From positions 5,519,501-5,583,500 of the forward strand of contig NW_027478166.1 in NCBI RefSeq assembly GCF_051020975.1: a DNA stretch of 64,000 nt, read 5' to 3'. The notes under the pieces were generated by a model, which ran no database searches, was not told the origin of the DNA, and saw only the letters and a program-made list of their open reading frames with translations. Positions 25,438-37,348 of the stretch are shown here, one piece after another. The translations under genes were made by a program, and so were the position numbers. Every line of letters begins with the position of its first letter. Within the stretch, counting starts at the first letter, position 1. The stretch is from Osmia lignaria lignaria. Lineage: Eukaryota > Arthropoda > Insecta > Hymenoptera > Megachilidae.

Positions 25438-28400
25438 CGCACCAACATAATAGAGATACAGAAACACCGTGGCCCCTTTCTTTGAGATAACTCTGCACTA
25501 TTGCGAGCTGCAAATGCCACTTCCAGCTTAGCTGTGCAGAAGAAGAACAACAAGAATAAGAAATATCTCGAAATATGTCCGTCAGGCCCCTTCCCTTGAG
25601 ATAAATCTGCAAATATCTCGGAAACGAAGAGAGCTATGGCAAAATGTTAAGAGACCTTTTCTGTAGAGAATTAAGTTTCCTACTTTTTATGTTCTATGAT
25701 ATTTTTTGATGAGATGCGTAGTTCTCGAGATATATCAAGATATTTAAAAGTTCCGAAGCCGCACCAACATAATAGAGATACAGAAACACCGTGGCCCCCT
25801 TCTTTGAGATAACTCTGCACTATTGCGAGCTGCAAATGCCACTTCCAGCTTAGCTGTGCAGAAGAAGAACAACAAGAAGAAGAAATATCTCGAAATATGT
25901 CCGTCATGCCCCTTCCCTTGAGATAAATCTGCAAATATCTCGGAAACGAAGCGAGCTATGGCAAAATGTTAAGAGACCTTTTTTGTAGAGAATTAAGTTT
26001 CCTACTTTTTATGTTCTATGATATTTTTTGATCAGATGCGTAGTTCTCGAGATATATCAAGATATTTAAAAGTTCCGAAGCCGCACCAACATAATAGAGA
26101 TACAGAAACACCGTGGCCCCTTTCTTTGAGATAACTCTGCACTAGCGCGAGCCGCAAATGCCACTTCCAGCTTAGCTGTGCAGAAGAAGAACAACAAGAA
26201 GAAGAAATATCTCGAAATATGTCCGTTAGGCCCCTTCCCTTGAGATAAACCTGCAAATATCTCGGAAACGAAGCGAGCTATGGCAAAGTGTTAAGAGACC
26301 TTTTTTGTAGAGAATTAAGTTTCCTACTTTTTATGTTCTATGATATTTTTTGATCAGATGCGTAGTTCTCGAGATATATCAAGATATTTAAAAGTTCCGA
26401 AGCCGCACCAACATAATAGAGATACAGAAACACCGTGGCCCCTTTCTTTGAGATAACTCTGCACTATTGCGAGCTGCAAATGCCACTTCCAGCTTAGCTG
26501 TGCAGAAGAAGAACAACAAGAAGAAGAAATATCTCGAAATATGTCCGTCAGGCCCCTTCCCTTGAGATAAATCTGCAAATATCTCGGAAACGAAGAGAGC
26601 TATGGCAAAATGTTAAGAGACCTTTTTTGTAGAGAATTAAGTTTCCTACAATTTATGTTCTATGATATTTTTTGATCAGAAGCGTAGTTTTCGAGATATA
26701 TCGAGATATTTAAAAGTTCCGAAGCCGCACCAACATAATAGAGATACAGAAACACCGTGGCCCCTTTCTTTGAGATAACTTTGCACTATTGCGAGCTGTA
26801 AATGCCACTTTCAGCTTAGCTGTGCAGAAGAAGAACAACAAGAAGAAGAAATATCTCGAAATATGTCCGTCAGGCCCCTTCCCTTGAGATATATCTGCAA
26901 ATATCTCGGAAACGAAGCGAGCTATGGCAAAATGTTAAGAGACCTTTTTTGTAGAGAATTATGTTTCCTACAATTTATGTTCTATGATATTTTTTGATCA
27001 GAAGCGTAGTTTTCGAGATATATCGAGATATTTAAAAGTTCCGAAGCCGCACCAACATAATAGAGATACAGAAACACCGTGGCCCCTTTCTTTGAGATAA
27101 CTCTGCACTAGTGCGAGCCGCAAATGCCACTTCCAGCTTAGCTGTGCAGAAGAAGAACAACAAGAAGAAGAAATATCTCGAAATATGTCCGTCATGCCCC
27201 TTCCCTTGAGATAAATCTGCAAATATCTCGGAAACGAAGCGAGCTATGGCAAAATGTTAAGAGACCTTTTTTGTAGAGAATTAAGTTTCCTACTTTTTAT
27301 GTTCTATGATATTTTTTGATCAGATGCGTAGTTCTCGAGATATATCAAGATATTTAAAAGTTCCGAAGCCGCACCAACATAATAGAGATACAGAAACACC
27401 GTGGCCCCTTTCTTTGAGATAACGCTGCACTAGTGCGAGCCGCAAATGCCACTTCCAGCTTAGCTGTGCAGAAGAAGAACAACAAGAAGAAGAAATATCT
27501 CGAAATATGTCCGTCAGGCCCCTTCCCTTGAGATAAATCTGCAAATATCTCGGAAACGAAGCGAGCTATGGCAAAATGTTAAGAGACCTTTTTTGTAGAG
27601 AATTAAGTTTCCTACTTATTATGTTCTATGATATTTTTTGATCAGATGCGTAGTTCTCGAGATATATCAAGATATTTAAAAGTTCCGAAGCCGCACCAAC
27701 AGAATAGAGATACAGAAACACCGTGGCTCCTTTCTTTGAGATAACTCTGCGCTATTGCGAGCTGGAAATGCCACTTCCAGTTTAGCTGTGCAGAAGAAGA
27801 ACAACAAGAAGAAGAAATATCTCGAAATATGTCCGTTAGGCCCCTTCCCTTGAGATAAACCTGCAAATATCTCGGAAACGAAGCGAGCTATGGCAAAATG
27901 TTAAGAGACCTTTTTTGTAGAGAATTAAGTTTCCTACTTTTTATGTTCTATGATATTTTTTGATCAGATGCGTAGTTCTCGAGATATATCAAGATATTTA
28001 AAAGTTCCGAAGCCGCACCAACATAATAGAGATACAGAAACACCGTGGCCCCTTTCTTTGAGATAACTCTGCACTAGTGCGAGCCGCAAATGCCACTTCC
28101 AGCTTAGCGGTGCAGAAGAACAACAACAAGAAGACGAAATATCTCGAAATATGTCCGTCAGGCCCCTTGCCTTGAGATAAATCTGCAAATATCTCGGAAA
28201 CGAAGCGAGCTATGGCAAAATGTTAAGAGACCTTTTTTGTAGAGAATTATGTTTCCTACTTTTTATGTTCTATGATATTTTTTGATCAGACGCGTAGTTC
28301 TCGAGATATATCAAGATATTTAAAAGTTCCGAAGCCGCACCAACATAATAGAGATACAGAAACACCGTGGCCCCTTTCTTTGAGATAACGCTGCACTAGT

Positions 28401-29945
28401 GCGAGCCGCAAATGCCACTTCCAGCTTAGCTGTGCAGAAGAAGAACAACAAGAAGAAGAAATATCTCGAAATATGTCCGTCAGGCCCCTTCCCTTGAGAT
28501 ATATCTGCAAATATCTCGGAAACGAAGCGAGCTATGGCAAAATGTTAAGAGACCTTTTTTGTAGAGAATTAAGTTTCCTACTTTTTATGTTCTATGATAT
28601 TTTTTGATCAGATGCGTAGTTCTCGAGATATATCAAGATATTTAAAAGTTCCGAAGCCGCACCAACATAATAGAGATACAGAAACACCGTGGCCCCTTTC
28701 TTTGAGATAACTCTGCACTAGTGCGAGCCGCAAATGCCACTTCCAGCTTAGCGGTGCAGAAGAACAACAACAAGAAGACGAAATATCTCGAAATATGTCC
28801 GTCAGGCCCCTTGCCTTGAGATAAATCTGCAAATATCTCGGAAACGAAGCGAGCTATGGCAAAATGTTAAGAGACCTTTTTTGTAGAGAATTATGTTTCC
28901 TACTTTTTATGTTCTATGATATTTTTTGATCAGACGCGTAGTTCTCGAGATATATCAAGATATTTAAAAGTTCCGAAGCCGCACCAACATAATAGAGATA
29001 CAGAAACACCGTGGCCCCTTTCTTTGAGATAACGCTGCACTAGTGCGAGCCGCAAATGCCACTTCCAGCTTAGCTGTGCAGAAGAAGTACAACAAGAAGA
29101 AGAAATATCTCGAAATATGTCCGTCAGGCCCATTCCCTTGAGATAAATCTGCAAATATCTCGGAAACGAAGCGAGCTATGGCAAAATGTTAAGAGACCTT
29201 TTTTGTAGAGAATTATGTTTCCTACTTTTTATGTTCTATGATATTTTTTGATCAGACGCGTAGTTCTCGAGATATATCAAGATATTTAAAAGTTCCGAAG
29301 CCGCACCAACATAATAGAGATACAGAAACACCGTCGCCCCTTTCTTTGAGATAACTTTGCACTATTGCGAGCTGTAAATGCCACTTCCAGCTTAGCTGTG
29401 CAGAAGAAGTACAACAAGAAGAAGAAATATCTCGAAATATGTCCGTCAGGCCCCTTCCCTTGAGATATATCTGCAAATATCTCGGAAACGAAGCGAGCTA
29501 TGGCAAAATGTTAAGAGACCTTTTTTGTAGAGAATTAAGTTTCCTACTTTTTATGTTCTATGATATTTTTTGATCAGATGCGTAGTTCTCGAGATATATC
29601 AAGATATTTAAAAGTTCCGAAGCCGCACCAACATAATAGAGATACAGAAACACCGTGGCCCCTTTCTTTGAGATAACTCTGCACTAGTGCGAGCCGCAAA
29701 TGCCACTTCCAGCTTAGCTGTGCAGAAGAAGAACAACAAGAAGAAGAAATATCTCGAAATATGTCCGTCAGGCCCCTTCCCTTGAGATATATCTGCAAAT
29801 ATCTCGGAAACGAAGCGAGCTATGGCAAAATGTTAAGAGACCTTTTTTGTAGAGAATTAAGTTTCCTACTTTTTATGTTCTATGATATTTTTTGATCAGA
29901 TGCGTAGTTCTCGAGATATATCAAGATATTTAAAAGTTCCGAAGC
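25438..29945. repeat. 14-monomer higher-order unit, copy C
   Basis: Near-identical partner of copy B, starting with the anchor pair (TGATGAG at 25708). It departs from B at about 29719, where a monomer with AGCTGTGCAGAAG and GAACAAC replaces the AGCGGTGCAG one. The expected AGCGGTGCAG monomer follows one unit later, so copy C has effectively gained one monomer at its right edge. Confidence 0.85.
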
Positions 29946-31936
29946 CGCACCAACATAATAGAGATACAGAAACACCGTGGCCCCTTTCTTTGAGATAACT
30001 CTGCACTAGTGCGAGCCGCAAATGCCACTTCCAGCTTAGCGGTGCAGAAGAACAACAACAAGAAGACGAAATATCTCGAAATATGTCCGTCAGGCCCCTT
30101 GCCTTGAGATAAATCTGCAAATATCTCGGAAACGAAGCGAGCTATGGCAAAATGTTAAGAGACCTTTTTTGTAGAGAATTATGTTTCCTACTTTTTATGT
30201 TCTATGATATTTTTTGATCAGACGCGTAGTTCTCGAGATATATCAAGATATTTAAAAGTTCCGAAGCCGCACCAACATAATAGAGATACAGAAACACCGT
30301 GGCCCCTTTCTTTGAGATAACGCTGCACTAGTGCGAGCCGCAAATGCGACTTCCAGCTTAGCTGTGCAGAAGAAGAACAACAAGAAGAAGAAATATCTCG
30401 AAATATGTCCGTCAGGCCCCTTCCCTTGAGATAAATCTGCAAATATCTCGGAAACGAAGCGAGCTATGGCAAAATGTTAAGAGACCTTTTTTGTAGAGAA
30501 TTATGTTTCCTACTTTTTATGTTCTATGATATTTTTTGATCAGACGCGTAGTTCTCGAGATATATCAAGATATTTAAAAGTTCCGAAGCCGCACCAACAT
30601 AATAGAGATACAGAAACACCGTCGCCCCTTTCTTTGAGATAACTTTGCACTATTGCGAGCTGTAAATGCCACTTCCAGCTTAGCTGTGCAGAAGAAGTAC
30701 AACAAGAAGAAGAAATATCTCGAAATATGTCCGTCAGGCCCCTTCCCTTGAGATATATCTGCAAATATCTCGGAAACGAAGCGAGCTATGGCAAAATGTT
30801 AAGAGACCTTTTTTGTAGAGAATTAAGTTTCCTACTTTTTATGTTCTATGATATTTTTTGATCAGATGCGTAGTTCTCGAGATATATCAAGATATTTAAA
30901 AGTTCCGAAGCCGCACCAACATAATAGAGATACAGAAACACCGTGGCCCCTTTCTTTGAGATAACTCTGCACTAGTGCGAGCCGCAAATGCCACTTCCAG
31001 CTTAGCGGTGCAGAAGAACAACAACAAGAAGACGAAATATCTCGAAATATGTCCGTCAGGCCCCTTGCCTTGAGATAAATCTGCAAATATCTCGGAAACG
31101 AAGCGAGCTATGGCAAAATGTTAAGAGACCTTTTTTGTAGAGAATTATGTTTCCTACTTTTTATGTTCTATGATATTTTTTGATCAGACGCGTAGTTCTC
31201 GAGATATATCAAGATATTTAAAAGTTCCGAAGCCGCACCAACATAATAGAGATACAGAAACACCGTGGCCCCTTTCTTTGAGATAACGCTGCACTAGTGC
31301 GAGCCGCAAATGCCACTTCCAGCTTAGCTGTGCAGAAGGAGAACAACAAGAAGAAGAAATATCTCGAAATATGTCCGTCAGGCCCCTTCCCTTGAGATAA
31401 ATCTGCAAATATCTCGGAAACGAAGCGAGCTATGGCAAAATGTTAAGAGACCTTTTTTGTAGAGAATTATGTTTCCTACTTTTTATGTTCTATGATATTT
31501 TTTGATCAGACGCGTAGTTCTCGAGATATATCAAGATATTTAAAAGTTCCGAAGCCGCACCAACATAATAGAGATACAGAAACACCGCCGCCCCTTTCTT
31601 TGAGATAACTTTGCACTATTGCGAGCTGTAAATGCCACTTCCAGCTTAGCTGTGCAGAAGAAGTACAACAAGAAGAAGAAATATCTCGAAATATGTCCGT
31701 CAGGCCCCTTCCCTTGAGATATATCTGCAAATATCTCGGAAACGAAGCGAGCTATGGCAAAATGTTAAGAGACCTTTTTTGTAGAGAATTAAGTTTCCTA
31801 CTTTTTATGTTCTATGATATTTTTTGATCAGATGCGTAGTTCTCGAGATATATCAAGATATTTAAAAGTTCCGAAGCCGCACCAACATAATAGAGATACA
31901 GAAACACCGTGGCCCCTTTCTTTGAGATAACTCTGC
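29732..31936. repeat. 966-bp trimer repeat (AGCGGTG type), two copies plus
   Basis: Bases 29732-30970 recur at 30698-31936 at an offset of 966 bp. The trimer order is an AGCGGTGCAG/CAACAAC monomer, a CGCTGCACTAGTG monomer and a GTCGCCCC/TGTAAATGCC/GTACAAC monomer. Private changes include AAATGCGACTT (about 30344), GAAGGAGAAC (about 31336) and ACCGCCGCCCC (about 31584). The same three monomer types occur at the right end of 14-monomer copies B and C, so this block looks like a local expansion from there. Confidence 0.8.
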
Positions 31937-32044
31937 ACTATTGCGAGCTGCAAATGCCACTTCCAGCTTAGCTGTGCAGAAGAAGAACAACAAGAAGAAG
32001 AAATATCTCGAAATATGTCCGTCAGGCCCCTTCCCTTGAGATAA

Positions 32045-34043
32045 ATCTGCAAATATCTCGGAAACGAAGCGAGCTATGGCAAAATGTTAAGAGACCTTTT
32101 TTGTAGAGAATTATGTTTCCTACAATTTATGTTCTATGATATTTTTTGATCAGAAGCGTAGTTTTCGAGATATATCGAGATATTTAAAAGTTCCGAAGCC
32201 GCACCAACATGATAGAGATACAGAAACACCGTGGCCCCTTTCTTTGAGATAACGCTGCACTAGTGCGAGCCGCAAATGCCACTTCCAGCTTAGCTGTGCA
32301 GAAGAAGAACAACAAGAAGAAGAAATATCTCGAAATATGTCCATCATGCCCCTTCCCTTGAGATAAATCTGCAAATATCTCGGAAACGAAGCGAGCTATG
32401 GCAAAATGTTAAGAGACCTTTTTTGTAGAGAATTAAGTTTCCTACTTTTTATGTTCTATGATATTTTTTGATCAGATGCGTAGTTCTCGAGATATATCAA
32501 GATATTTAAAAGTTCCGAAGTCGCACCAACATAATAGAGATACAGAAACACCGTGGCCCCTTTCTTTGAGATAACTCTGCACTAGTGCGAGCCGCAAATG
32601 CCACTTCCAGCTTAGCGGTGCAGAAGAAGAACAACAAGAAGAAGAAATATCTCGAAATATGTCCGTCAGGCCCCTTGCCTTGAGATAAATCTGCAAATAT
32701 CTCGGAAACGAAGCGAGCTATGGCAAAATGTTAAGAGACCTTTTTTGTAGAGAATTATGTTTCCTACTTTTTATGTTCTATGATATTTTTTGATCAGACG
32801 GGTAGTTCTCGAGATATATCAAGATATTTAAAAGTTCCGAAGCCGCACCAACATAATAGAGATACAGAAACACCGTCGCCCCTTTCTTTGAGATAACTTT
32901 GCACTATTGCGAGCTGTAAATGCCACTTCCAGCTTAGCTGTGCAGAAGAAGTACAACAAGAAGAAGAAATATCTCGAAATATGTCCGTCAGGCCCCTTCC
33001 CTTGAGATATATCTGCAAATATCTCGGAAACGAAGCGAGCTATGGCAAAATGTTAAGAGACCTTTTTTGTAGAGAATTATGTTTCCTACAATTTATGTTC
33101 TATGATATTTTTTGATCAGAAGCGTAGTTTTCGAGATATATCGAGATATTTAAAAGTTCCGAAGCCGCACCAACATGATAGAGATACAGAAACACCGTGG
33201 CCCCTTTCTTTGAGATAACGCTGCACTAGTGCGAGCCGCAAATGCCACTTCCAGCTTAGCTGTGCAGAAGAAGAACAACAAGAAGAAGAAATATCTCGAA
33301 ATATGTCCATCATGCCCCTTCCCTTGAGATAAATCTGCAAATATCTCGGAAACGAAGCGAGCTATGGCAAAATGTTAAGAGACCTTTTTTGTAGAGAATT
33401 AAGTTTCCTACTTTTTATGTTCTATGATATTTTTTGATCAGATGCGTAGTTCTCGAGATATATCAAGATATTTAAAAGTTCCGAAGTCGCACCAACATAA
33501 TAGAGATACAGAAACACCGTGGCCCCTTTCTTTGAGATAACTCTGCACTAGTGCGAGCCGCAAATGCCACTTCCAGCTTAGCGGTGCAGAAGAAGAACAA
33601 CAAGAAGAAGAAATATCTCGAAATATGTCCGTCAGGCCCCTTGCCTTGAGATAAATCTGCAAATATCTCGGAAACGAAGCGAGCTATGGCAAAATGTTAA
33701 GAGACCTTTTTTGTAGAGAATTGTGTTTCCTACTTTTTATGTTCTATGATATTTTTTGATCAGACGCGTAGTTCTCGAGATATATCAAGATATTTAAAAG
33801 TTCCGAAGCCGCACCAACATAATAAAGATACAGAAACACCGTCGCCCCTTTCTTTGAGATAACTTTGCACTATTGCGAGCTGTAAATGCCACTTCCAGCT
33901 TAGCTGTGCAGAAGAAGTACAACAAGAAGAAGAAATATCTCGAAATATGTCCGTCAGGCCCCTTCCCTTGAGATATATCTGCAAATATCTCGGAAACGAA
34001 GCGAGCTATGGCAAAATGTTAAGAGACCTTTTTTGTAGAGAAT
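32045..34043. repeat. 966-bp trimer repeat (ACATGATAG type), two copies
   Basis: Bases 32045-33077 recur at 33011-34043 at an offset of 966 bp. The order is a monomer with CAACATGATAG and GTCCATCATGCC, a monomer with GAAGTCGCACC and AGCGGTGCAGAAGAAG, and a GTCGCCCC/TGTAAATGCC monomer. Distinguishing changes are GACGGGTAG (about 32798) in the first copy and GAATTGTG (about 33721) with ATAATAAAGAT (about 33822) in the second. The whole two-copy block is present again inside X2 at 41470-43340. Confidence 0.82.
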
Positions 34044-35986
34044 TAAGTTTCCTACTTTTTATCTTCTATGATATTTTTTGATCAGATGCGTAGTTCTCAA
34101 GATATATCAAGATATTTAAAAGTTCCGAAGCCGCACCAACATAATAGAGATACAGAAACACCGTGGCCCCTTTCTTTGAGATAACTCTGCACTATTGCGA
34201 GCTGCAAATGCCACTTCGAGCTTAGCTGTGCAGAAGAAGAACAACAAGAAGGAGAAATATCTCGAAATATGTCCGTCAGACCCCTTCCCTTGAGATAAAT
34301 CTGCAAATATCTCGGAAACGAAGCGAGCTATGGCAAAATGTTAAGAGACCTTTTTTGTAGAGAATTAAGTTTCCTACTTTTTATGTTCTATGATATTTTT
34401 TGATCAGATGCGTAGTTCTCGGGATATATCAAGATATTTAAAAGTTCCGAAGCCGCACCAACATAATAGAGATACAGAAACACCGTGGCCCCTTTCTTTG
34501 AGATAACTCTGCACTATTGCGAGCTGCAAATGCCACTTCCAGCTTAGCTGTGCAGAAGAAGAACAACAAGAAGAAGAAATATTGCGAAATGTGTCCGTCA
34601 GGCCCCTTCCCTTGAGATAAATCTGCAAATATCTCGGAAACGAAGCGAGCTACGGCAAAATGTTAAGAGACCTTTTTTGTAGAAAATTAGGTTTCCTACT
34701 TTTTATGTTCTATGATATTTTTTGATCAGATGCGTAGTTCTCGAGATATATCAAGATATTTAAAAGTTCCGAAGCTGCATCAACATAATAGAGGTACAGA
34801 AACACCGTGGCCTCTTTCTTTGAGATAACTCTGCACTATTGCGAGCTGCAAATGCCACTTCCAGCTTAGCTGTGCAGAAGAGGAACAACAGGAAGAAGAA
34901 ATATCTCGGATATGTCCGTCAGGCCCCTTCCCTTGAGCTAAATCTGCAAATATCTCGGAAACGATGCCAGCTATGGGAAAATGTTAAGAGACCTTTTTTG
35001 TAGAGAATTAAGTTTCCTACTTTTTACCTTCTATGATATTTTTTGATCAGATGCGTAGTTCTCAAGATATATCAAGATATTTAAAAGTTCCGAAGCCGCA
35101 CCAACATAATAGAGATACAGAAACACCGTGGCCCCTTTCTTTGAGATAACTCTGCACTATTGCGAGCTGCAAATGCCACTTCGAGCTTAGCTGTGCAGAA
35201 GAAGAACAACAAGAAGGAGAAATATCTCGAAATATGTCCGTCAGACCCCTTCCCTTGAGATATATCTGCAAATATCTCGGAAACGAAGCGAGCTATGGCA
35301 AAATGTTAAGAGACCTTTTTTGTAGAGAATTAAGTTTCCTACTTTTTATGTTCTATGATATTTTTTGATCAGATGCGTAGTTCTCGGGATATATCAAGAT
35401 ATTTAAAAGTTCCGAAGCCGCACCAACATAATAGAGATACAGAAACACCGTGGCCCCTTTCTTTGAGATAACTCTGCACTATTGCGAGCTGCAAATGCCA
35501 CTTCCAGCTTAGCTGTGCAGAAGAAGAACAGCAAGAAGGAGAAATATCTCGAAATATGTCCGTCAGGCCCCTTCCCTTGCGATAAATCTGCAAATATCTC
35601 GGAAACGAAGCGAGCTATGGCAAAATGTTAAGAGACCTTTTTTGTAGAGAATTATGTTTCCTACAATTTACGTTCTCTGATATTTTTTGATCAGAAGCGT
35701 AGTTTTCGAGATATATCGAGATATTTAAAAGTTCCGAAGCCGCACCAACATAATAGAGATACAGAAACACCGTGGCCCCTTTCTTTGAGATAACTCTGCA
35801 CTATTGCGAGCTGCAAATGCCACTTCCAGCTTAGCTGTGCAGAAGAAGAACAGCAAGAAGGAGAAATATCTCGAAATATGTCCGTCAGGCCCCTTCCCTT
35901 GAGATAAATCTGCAAATATCTCGGAAACGAAGCGAGCTATGGCAAAATGTTAAGAGACCTTTTTTGTAGAGAATTATGTTTCCTAC
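32137..35986. repeat. Long duplication block X, copy 1 (3850 bp)
   Basis: Matches 41470-45963 with an offset of 9333 bp up to about 34566, then 9977 bp. The 644-bp change of offset is exactly two monomers missing here. The fusion monomer starts like the CTCGGGATATATC type (about 34418) and ends like the ATATTGCGAAATG type (about 34580). Boundaries are sharp: the left is set by CTATGAT here versus CTTTGAT at 41469, the right by CTACAATTT here versus CTACTTTTT at 45964. It spans the ACATGATAG trimer block and the first right-half monomers (CTCAAGATATATC and GAAGGAG types). Confidence 0.85.
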
Positions 35987-36300
35987 AATTTACGTTCTCT
36001 GATATTTTTTGATCAGAAGCGTAGTTTTCGAGATATATCGAGATATTTAAAAGTTCCGAAGCCGCACCAACATAATAGAGATACAGAAACACCGTGGCCC
36101 CTTTCTTTGAGATAACTCTGCACTATTGCGAGCTGCAAATGCCACTTCCAGCTTAGCTGTGCAGAAGAAGAACAACAAGAAGAAGAAATATTGCGAAATG
36201 TGTCCGTCAGGCCCCTTCCCTTGAGATAAATCTGCAAATATCTCGGAAACGAAGCGAGCTACGGCAAAATGTTAAGAGACCTTTTTTGTAGAAAATTAGG
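35987..36300. repeat. Satellite spacer between X1 and Y1
   Basis: About one monomer (315 bp) of the ATATTGCGAAATGTGTCC type with CTACGGCAAAATG and GTAGAAAATTAGG. The equivalent interval between X2 and Y2 is 2246 bp, longer by 1931 bp, the exact length of the six-monomer unit. X1 through the start of Y1 (35581-37027) recurs as one piece at 61649-63095. Confidence 0.75.
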
Positions 36301-37348
36301 TTTCCTACTTTTTATGTTCTATGATATTTTTTGATCAGATGCGTAGTTCTCGAGATATATCAAGATATTTAAAAGTTCCGAAGCTGCACCAACATAATAG
36401 AGGTACAGAAACACCGTGGCCTCTTTCTTTGAGATAACTCTGCACTATTGCGAGCTGCAAATGCCACTTCCAGCTTAGCTGTGCAGAAGAGGAACAACAA
36501 GAAGAAGAAATATCTCGGATATGTCCGTCAGGCCCCTTCCCTTGAGCTAAATCTGCAAATATCTCGGAAACGATGCCAGCTATGGGAAAATGTTAAGAGA
36601 CCTTTTTTGTAGAGAATTAAGTTTCCTACTTTTTATCTTCTATGATATTTTTTGATCAGATGCGTAGTTCTCGAGATATATCAAGATATTTAAAAGTTCC
36701 GAAGCCGCACCAACATAATAGAGATACAGAAACACCGTGGCCCCTTTCTTTGAGATAACTCTGCACTAGTGCGAGCCGCAAATGCCACTTCCAGCTTAGC
36801 TGTGCAGAAGAAGAACAACAAGAAGAAGAAATATCTCGAAATATGTCCGTCAGGCCCCTTCCCTTGAGATAAATCTGCAAATATCTCGGAAACGAAGCGA
36901 GCTATGGCAAAATGTTAAGAGACCTTTTTTGTAGAGAATTAAGTTTCCTACTTTTTATCTTCTATGATATTTTTTGATCAGATGCGTAGTTCTCGAGATA
37001 TATCAAGATATTTAAAAGTTCCGAAGCTGCACCAACATAATAGAGGTACAGAAACACCGTGGCCTCTTTCTTTGAGATAACTCTGCACTATTGCGAGCTG
37101 CAAATGCCACTTCCAGCTTAGCTGTGCAGAAGAGGAACAACAAGAAGAAGAAATATCTCGGATATGTCCGTCAGGCCCCTTCCCTTGAGCTAAATCTGCA
37201 AATATCTCGGAAACGATGCCAGCTATGGGAAAATGTTAAGAGACCTTTTTTGTAGAGAATTAGGTTTCCTACTTTTTATGTTCTATGATATTTTTTGATC
37301 AGATACGTAGTTCTCGAGATATATCAAGATATTTAAAAGTTCCGAAGC

